A stretch of 64,000 bases of DNA from Apostichopus japonicus (taxonomy: Eukaryota; Echinodermata; Holothuroidea; Aspidochirotida; Stichopodidae). Made by a program: the position numbers and the translations under genes. The stretch is taken from NCBI RefSeq assembly GCF_037975245.1, contig NC_092582.1, positions 6,922,001 through 6,986,000 on the forward strand. The letters are read 5' to 3'. This document shows positions 57,959 through 64,000 of the stretch, one piece after another. The stretch's first letter is position 1, and the number at the start of each line of letters is the position of its first letter. The notes under the pieces were generated by a model. The model was given only the letters and a program-made list of their open reading frames with translations, made no database searches and was not told the DNA's origin.

Positions 57959-60273
57959 TTGATGCCTCTTACGTATGAAAAGTAAAACATTGAATTTAGT
58001 TTGTTTTAATCCAATTTTATTTTTCTCGATTAAATAGCTTGTGAATTATATTTTTACAAGTTCTAAGTTGATTATTTCATAACAGAGAACAACAACATTT
58101 TGAAATGGTTCACATGGTGTTATACCATATTACAGTGGAAAGATGTGAATGAATTGGTAATGTTGCATATTCATGTTAGTGTAGAAAATGACGCACATCA
58201 CTTAGCTTTACCAGCTAGTTGGAACAATTTAAATATGCTAATACCATTCGGCACTCTCCTCCCATATCATGCTTCGAAGCACTCGTACTGACAGTAAAAT
58301 TATTTACTACCTTTTCTGATATTCATACTATTCATACTGTCAGTGTGAGTTCATTGAATCAGGACATAAAAGTACAGTATGGAAATCAAATTGTCCCAAT
58401 TGGGTGATCTTTACACTGAATACGATGCATATCCATGTCCCATAGATTGCAAGGTAAAACCTTGGTTTCAATTGGTTGATAATGTATATGTATGTAACTT
58501 GAGGAGTTAAAGGGATATATGTAATTATGGCCAATAACAATAAAGACCTGTTATGCTGTACGTAGATGATTTACATTACAAGTAGTATATATATATCCAA
58601 CATTAAAACCAGCTACACGTTTGTTTCTTTTTTCTCCGTTTGAACTTCGTTAATGAAATTCTTTTGATGGTTTAATTGCAGTCAACTTGTTTATAATTTA
58701 ACCAAAATGTTGCGCTAAATGTCGTACTTTTTTCCCGTCTTGCCTCATAAAACAGCGAGAGATTTCAATTTATTTGAAAACAAGCTAAAACCAAAGTGAA
58801 GAAAGGGAACGTGATATACTTGTTAAATTAATCATGGCGTGAAGAAAAACAAAATGTAATTAAAACAATTATATGAAAAGCTTTTAGATGATTTTCCAAG
58901 AACTCTAGTTAGAGTCAATCAAATTTTTACAAGACCATAAAATAACATTTAAGCGTTTTATGTTTGACAGATGATCAAAACCCGACTTTCGCACAATATT
59001 AATTATTTCTTGTTCTTCCACTCTATTAAAAACGACATAGATGAAAATATTTACAATGTCATTCTCTTAATTTTACACCGATTAATAGCATTTATCCTGA
59101 ATTTGTCAGAATCAGAAGTAAATTTCTCATGATTAGTAATATTGCTCAATCGGGCGGCATACTTGTTCCTTTACCTCGAAATCCTTATTTACATAAATTT
59201 AATTTACTTAGATGCTACACAGAGGTTACCAAACAGTCATTATGCTGATATTTCACTTCGACTGTAGCAAATAATTTCTTCCAGATAAACAAATGAAACC
59301 TTTTATTTTTGTGGTTACAGCTTATGTCATACCTTACACTAACAAGCCTGTACACTACCAATGTGACAACAAAACAAGAACGAACAACAAAAACAAAACA
59401 AAAACTATAAAAAAAAAGAAGAAGAATGCGCTGATAAAGATTAAGAAACGTTAGCTTATATCTTGTTCCTTTCGCCCTAAACTTAAAGCTATAAAAACAA
59501 AGGAGTGCGCTTATACAAATTACGTTATGTACAGAATATTGTTTAAAGTATAACGTTTGCTTATATATTGTACCTTTCAAAGAACAACAAACAGTTTCTG
59601 GTAATTTGGTTACATCTGAAACAAGATCTCACCATGTTATTAATGTGGTGTCAGTGCATAATTTCTCACAAAATGTGGATCCCCGTTATCAATTGGCCAC
59701 GCGTACCCGCAGATTGAACACATTTTCTCTGTGGCCGCTTCATCAATTTCTTGCCCACTTCCATGTTGTAATGGTTAGTGCATCTATAATCACTCAAAAT
59801 CATTTCTCATGGTAATAAACTCTGGAAATGACTGGTCGGGATGTTTTATAATAAAAAACATAATCCCAAGATTAAAAGTCGGGGTGAGGAGGTAGGGGTG
59901 AGAGGCCTGCTATCAAAATGTGTTTAGCTTAAGAATGTCTTAGCTATATTTATAGTGATGCTAGCCGTATTTGTGTCGAGTATGTTCTTTAAGCTGTCTA
60001 AACGTATAACCTATTGAGGGTGAGATGCAGCTACTCAAATCACATTGTGAACGAAAGTCATGACTTCTGCAACATGAAATATAAAATAAAATTTTGAAAA
60101 AGAGCGGTAAACAACTAAATAATAGACGAGATATAAACATGAAAAGTAAAACCGAGTGTTTACACGCTACTACTACTGGAGTACTATGTACTTCTCTGAA
60201 TATTTCTTCAGTAAAGTCCCTCTTGTCTGTATTCATATGGCCTTATAGAGACTCAACTTTAGCACATTCTTTT
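57959..60273. other. Intergenic sequence, nothing recognised
   Basis: Several short ORFs on both strands (for example 59215-59580, minus strand) with no family resemblance or splice context. Confidence 0.45.
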
Positions 60274-60576
60274 GTACAAGCTGAATGGATGTAACCTTAA
60301 AAGTCATGGGTGCACATTATGCTCAACCCCCCCCCCCTTCCTTCAAAAAGAAAAAAAAAACAGAATCTTACAAAATCCATGCTTACGGCAAAGTGATCTA
60401 AAAGTACAAGCTGTATGGATGTAACTTGAAAAGTCATGGGTACACATTGTGCTCAACGCCCCCCCCCCCAAAAAAAAAAAAGAATCTTACAAAATCCATG
60501 CTTACGGCAAAGTGATCTAAAAGTACAAGCTGTGTAGATGTAACTTGAAAAGTCATGGGTACACATTGTGCTCAAA
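60274..60576. repeat. ~120-130-bp tandem repeat, about 2.5 copies
   Basis: GTACAAGCTG starts at 60274, 60404 and 60523. Each unit has AAAAGTCATGGGT and CACATT-TGCTCAA; the first two also have a poly-C/poly-A run and AATCTTACAAAATCCATGC. Length differences come from the homopolymer runs. Confidence 0.92.
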
Positions 60577-60742
60577 AATCAAAGCAAAGCAAAACAAAAT
60601 GAAAATTTTTGTTATTCGAAAAGGGCTTAGATGCAAATTGGTGCTATAATTTCCATGTTTTTTAACTGCATTCGTGTACTAAAATTTTCCTTTTTTGGAA
60701 TAGAAACTTGACCAATTCTGGAACAAAAAACGTAAAAATAAT

Positions 60743-60825
60743 GTGCGCGCCTGCCCGGTTATATCACATATTGAAAAAAAAAAATATGGACACTCAGAGA
60801 CACTGTAACCGGGCGCGTAGCGCAC
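60743..60825. repeat. Imperfect inverted repeat with GCGCGTAGCGCAC arm
   Basis: GTGCGCGCCTGCCCGGTTATA (left, split by a mismatch region) pairs with TGTAACCGGGCGCGTAGCGCAC (right). The right arm recalls the MITE word GGCGCGTAGCG of the 44-50 kb cluster. A poly-C run follows at 60865-60877. Confidence 0.5.
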
Positions 60826-60890
60826 GTATTTTTGAGGTTCATTACATTATATTTCGTGATTAACCCCCCCCCCCCCACCCAGATTTTGCA

Positions 60891-63800
60891 TCTATACATT
60901 TCTGAATCCTGTGATGAGAACTCTAAACACTTTAACTACTTTTACATCCTAAGACAAATTCGAAATATTTGGGCATTACAGTCTATCTAAATAATTACCA
61001 AAAGAGAGGTTAGTTTTCTTTTACCAATCTCAATATTGTAAGTTGTAACACTGCTAAGGAATAACAGCTTAAAAATAGTTTCGATCTGTTGAGATTGTGC
61101 AGCTAGTGAATAAACATGTAGTTTCGTCACGTGTGCTCATAATGCGAAATTTGAGAAAATGCAAGCTCTTGGGAGTTGTGAAGATCTTGATACATCTTCA
61201 GTTCTTTAGTGGCAATATCACACAAGTTGATGACGTCATAAAATTCACTCTCTTGTATTCTGTCAACGACGTTGCGTCAGGCTTTATGTTGATGACATGT
61301 TCTGTAGAATAAAACAAATTTGAACGGTATTCTTAATTCCTGCTATGCAGTTTACGTGTTATGATGTAACTTACTTGCTTGATTAACAACAACATATGAT
61401 AATAAATTTACATATATTTACGCGGATATCTGTTCATCAACTTAACGTGCTTTCAAGCCCCCTCCCCACCCCGAGAAATGATGAAACACGTTTCTTATTT
61501 TCAAGTGCGAACATTTGTTCAGTAACATACATGTACGAAGCATCGGTAGAATGTACTGGAGTTATGGCGGTTTATTTGAGCGGTTATGGGACTAAGAACA
61601 ACCAAATGCATGATATCCCTCAAGTTTGGTCACCATTCGCTCAATGTAGTTGTTGATTGGTTTGATTATGTAGAAATTCCTGGTTCATTGTCTTAAATTC
61701 CCGCTTAGAGACATTTCAGTGTTACAGTGTGGCAGTTGTACTGATGATAAACATCGGAACGCAATGTTGATCTCATTAAATCTATAACATATATACAATA
61801 ATCTTGAAAGCTTGATATCTAACTTACCTTAAGATATCGTACATTTCCTCTGTAAAACAAGAAAAGAAAGAAGTCCATTGATACAACACTGTCTGTAATT
61901 TTAAAGACGTTTATAATCATCATACCAGTTTCCATTGCTCCAAATGTCCAACATTTAGCATACCTCTTGTTTGATGCAATGTGATGTATATCAGTTCATT
62001 AACATATCCTATGATGTATGCTGAGATGGAGATTCCTAAGGCACGAAGCAAAACGCATACCATTCACATGACATTCATGTCATACATATAGGCTATATTC
62101 ACAGAAGAGGGTACGAGGGGTGAAGGAGAGAGAATGTTGGTCCACAGGAGGGAAATAATATTATTCAGTTTAAAAAAAGCTTATTTCTGCTTTGTATCTA
62201 TGTCAATCCGTAAAAGACCTTGATAAAAAGTAGAATGGTTTCAGAATGCAGTTTTATTATTCCCATGAAGTTATAAGAAATTTGACCACATACAGGCATA
62301 TGGGAATGTAAATTTCATTGAAAGAAGGATTTCAGGATAATCAAACTAACTTGTGGTATATACACGAGATAATATGTTTTTATTTATGTTCTACGGTCAA
62401 CTATGAGCTGTTGGTGCGGAGTATTACCCGGAATCATTTATCTAACGGTCATTTTAAAGATAGGAAAGAGGGCAGGGGAGACTTTTATGACTATATAAGT
62501 AGTATACAGTGAACAAGAAGGGGGGCGACAACTATTGTGAATACATTGCAAATGACAGTCTTCATAGTGAGTGAACCAGGTTATAGTAAAACCTTGAATC
62601 TGAAGCATTTGTTTTCCTAACATTAACCTTACATTATTGTTTATTATCAGTAAATAATATTCAGATGCTCTCGAAAGCCTGGACAGTAAGTGGGATGTGT
62701 AATTCAGAAAAAAGCCGGTGACAACTTGGGTTAAGCAAAAATCTTTAAAGCACAATTCATGGTACGTTTGGTTTTGGTAAAATAACTCTGGGGTACCAAA
62801 ATGCCTTAAAGCAGCACTTGATTGTAAATTTTAATTTGAAGTTTTACACGATTTAATTGTGTCATTGTTCAGCTTGGCAGAACTACTTGTGTCATCATTT
62901 TCCTAAAGTGTTGCAGAATGATAGGTTACTGCTGTTTAACGTTGATACTTTTGTTTATTTAGATATTTAGACACGATTTTCAGTTCCCTAACCTTCAGAG
63001 CATTCCTTACAGATTCCATTCATCAAACTTTGCACAAACATCCCTTTCGAATTGATGGTACAAAAATTATCTCTTGTTATCTCTTGTTATTAGTATAAAT
63101 AGCCACTGCTTCATTTTTGCTACATATTTTAAGCTATTCTTTAGGATAAGAAAATCCCATTACATCAATAGCTTGATTTACCATGTTTAACGCTAAAATA
63201 TTGTAGGAAATACTAATATGGTTGGTTTTCAATATTTTTAAATGAGATTTCTATATTGAAGTTTTATTGTGTGACAAAATCTATGATTTGTCTAATTTGG
63301 ATCAAATATAACATTGACTATCGCTTGTAAATTCCAAAGGAAAGCAACCAAATTACAGCCTTATTCTGAATTAACTGATTTTCTATGTTTTGTTCGCTTA
63401 TTATTAATCTATACTCCCATATTATGTATAGTGTAATATAAATCAATGTTTCCGCTAAGTAATCTACATACACGTGGATTTGACTTGCACTGTCTAGAGG
63501 TTCTTCCTCGTATAAGTATCTAAGAATAAAATATTTAAAAGCCTTTGCATTGATTGTAATAAATTTGCGATACCGTGGCAGTGACCGATTGAGGTTGTCT
63601 CATGCAGCAGTAGCGAAGGAAGGGAGGGGGGGGGGGGGGTGCGGGTACGAGAGGCAATTATCGTTCTAGACACCGAACTCACTAAAGTTTTCTTTTGGGT
63701 TTTGACCTAACTTACCTAACAGTGCTATTAATTAACTTGAATACGGTCGAATAGACCAGGGTATATCAGAAATATAATACATGCAGGCACTGATTCCATT

Positions 63801-64000
63801 CGACTTACCAAAATCATGTAGTATGTATCTAGCCTTAATCCCATTACAATATCAAATGGAAACTTTTCAAAATTTAGATGTGTCTTTCTGATCTAAACTG
63901 GTCTGGTTGATCTAACAGTTAAAAAAAATGTATCAATATGAAGCAGTGGCTATCTATACTAATAACATGTAGTGGGATTCTGCTAGCAAATAGTTAAGAT
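60891..64000. other. Intergenic sequence, with a possible MITE end at 63607
   Basis: No supported gene. CAGTAGCGAAGGAAGGG followed by a run of about 14 G at 63607-63640 looks like the start of another element of the CAGTGGCG type, but its other end is not within the window. Confidence 0.4.

Overview
This is a eukaryotic, AT-rich, gene-poor window from an animal nuclear genome. The evidence is two multi-exon genes with GT-AG introns, dispersed tRNA-derived SINEs, hAT-type DNA transposons, a LINE and many satellites. The flavour of the protein families and repeats suggests a marine invertebrate deuterostome, most likely an echinoderm and possibly a sea cucumber. That placement is an inference and was not tested by any search.

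Layout. Positions 1-20057 hold no convincing gene. They contain a (CCAT)n tract, a LINE relic, two truncated SINE copies, an (AAT)n tract and a 363-bp hAT-type MITE. Positions 20058-39808 (+) carry UCHL5 (UCH37), a proteasome/INO80-associated deubiquitinase, which I could assemble across 11 coding exons with a continuous frame (359 residues). Its introns carry hairpins, tandem repeats, a 33-bp minisatellite, a fold-back-like element, and in intron 6 an intact 994-residue LINE ORF sitting inside a hAT-like element. Positions 39809-41225 look like the UCHL5 3' UTR. Positions 41600-50300 form a repeat-dense island. It holds a full-length tRNA-headed SINE, a 237-bp tandem repeat, and a cluster of hAT-type MITEs that share one internal block although their ends differ. 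Positions 51087-57514 (+) carry a nine-exon gene for a secreted protein of 593 residues with a signal peptide, a histidine-rich repeat region and two tandem SOUL/HEBP domains. Positions 57515-64000 hold only repeats and unrecognised sequence.

The two genes have no obvious functional relationship: UCHL5 is intracellular ubiquitin editing, and the SOUL gene is a predicted extracellular tetrapyrrole/metal-binding protein. The most unusual gene is the His-rich double-SOUL protein. The most unusual non-coding signal is the shared internal block of the 44-50 kb MITE cluster. Exon boundaries were worked out by hand from splice signals, frame and recalled family similarity; transcripts were not available.
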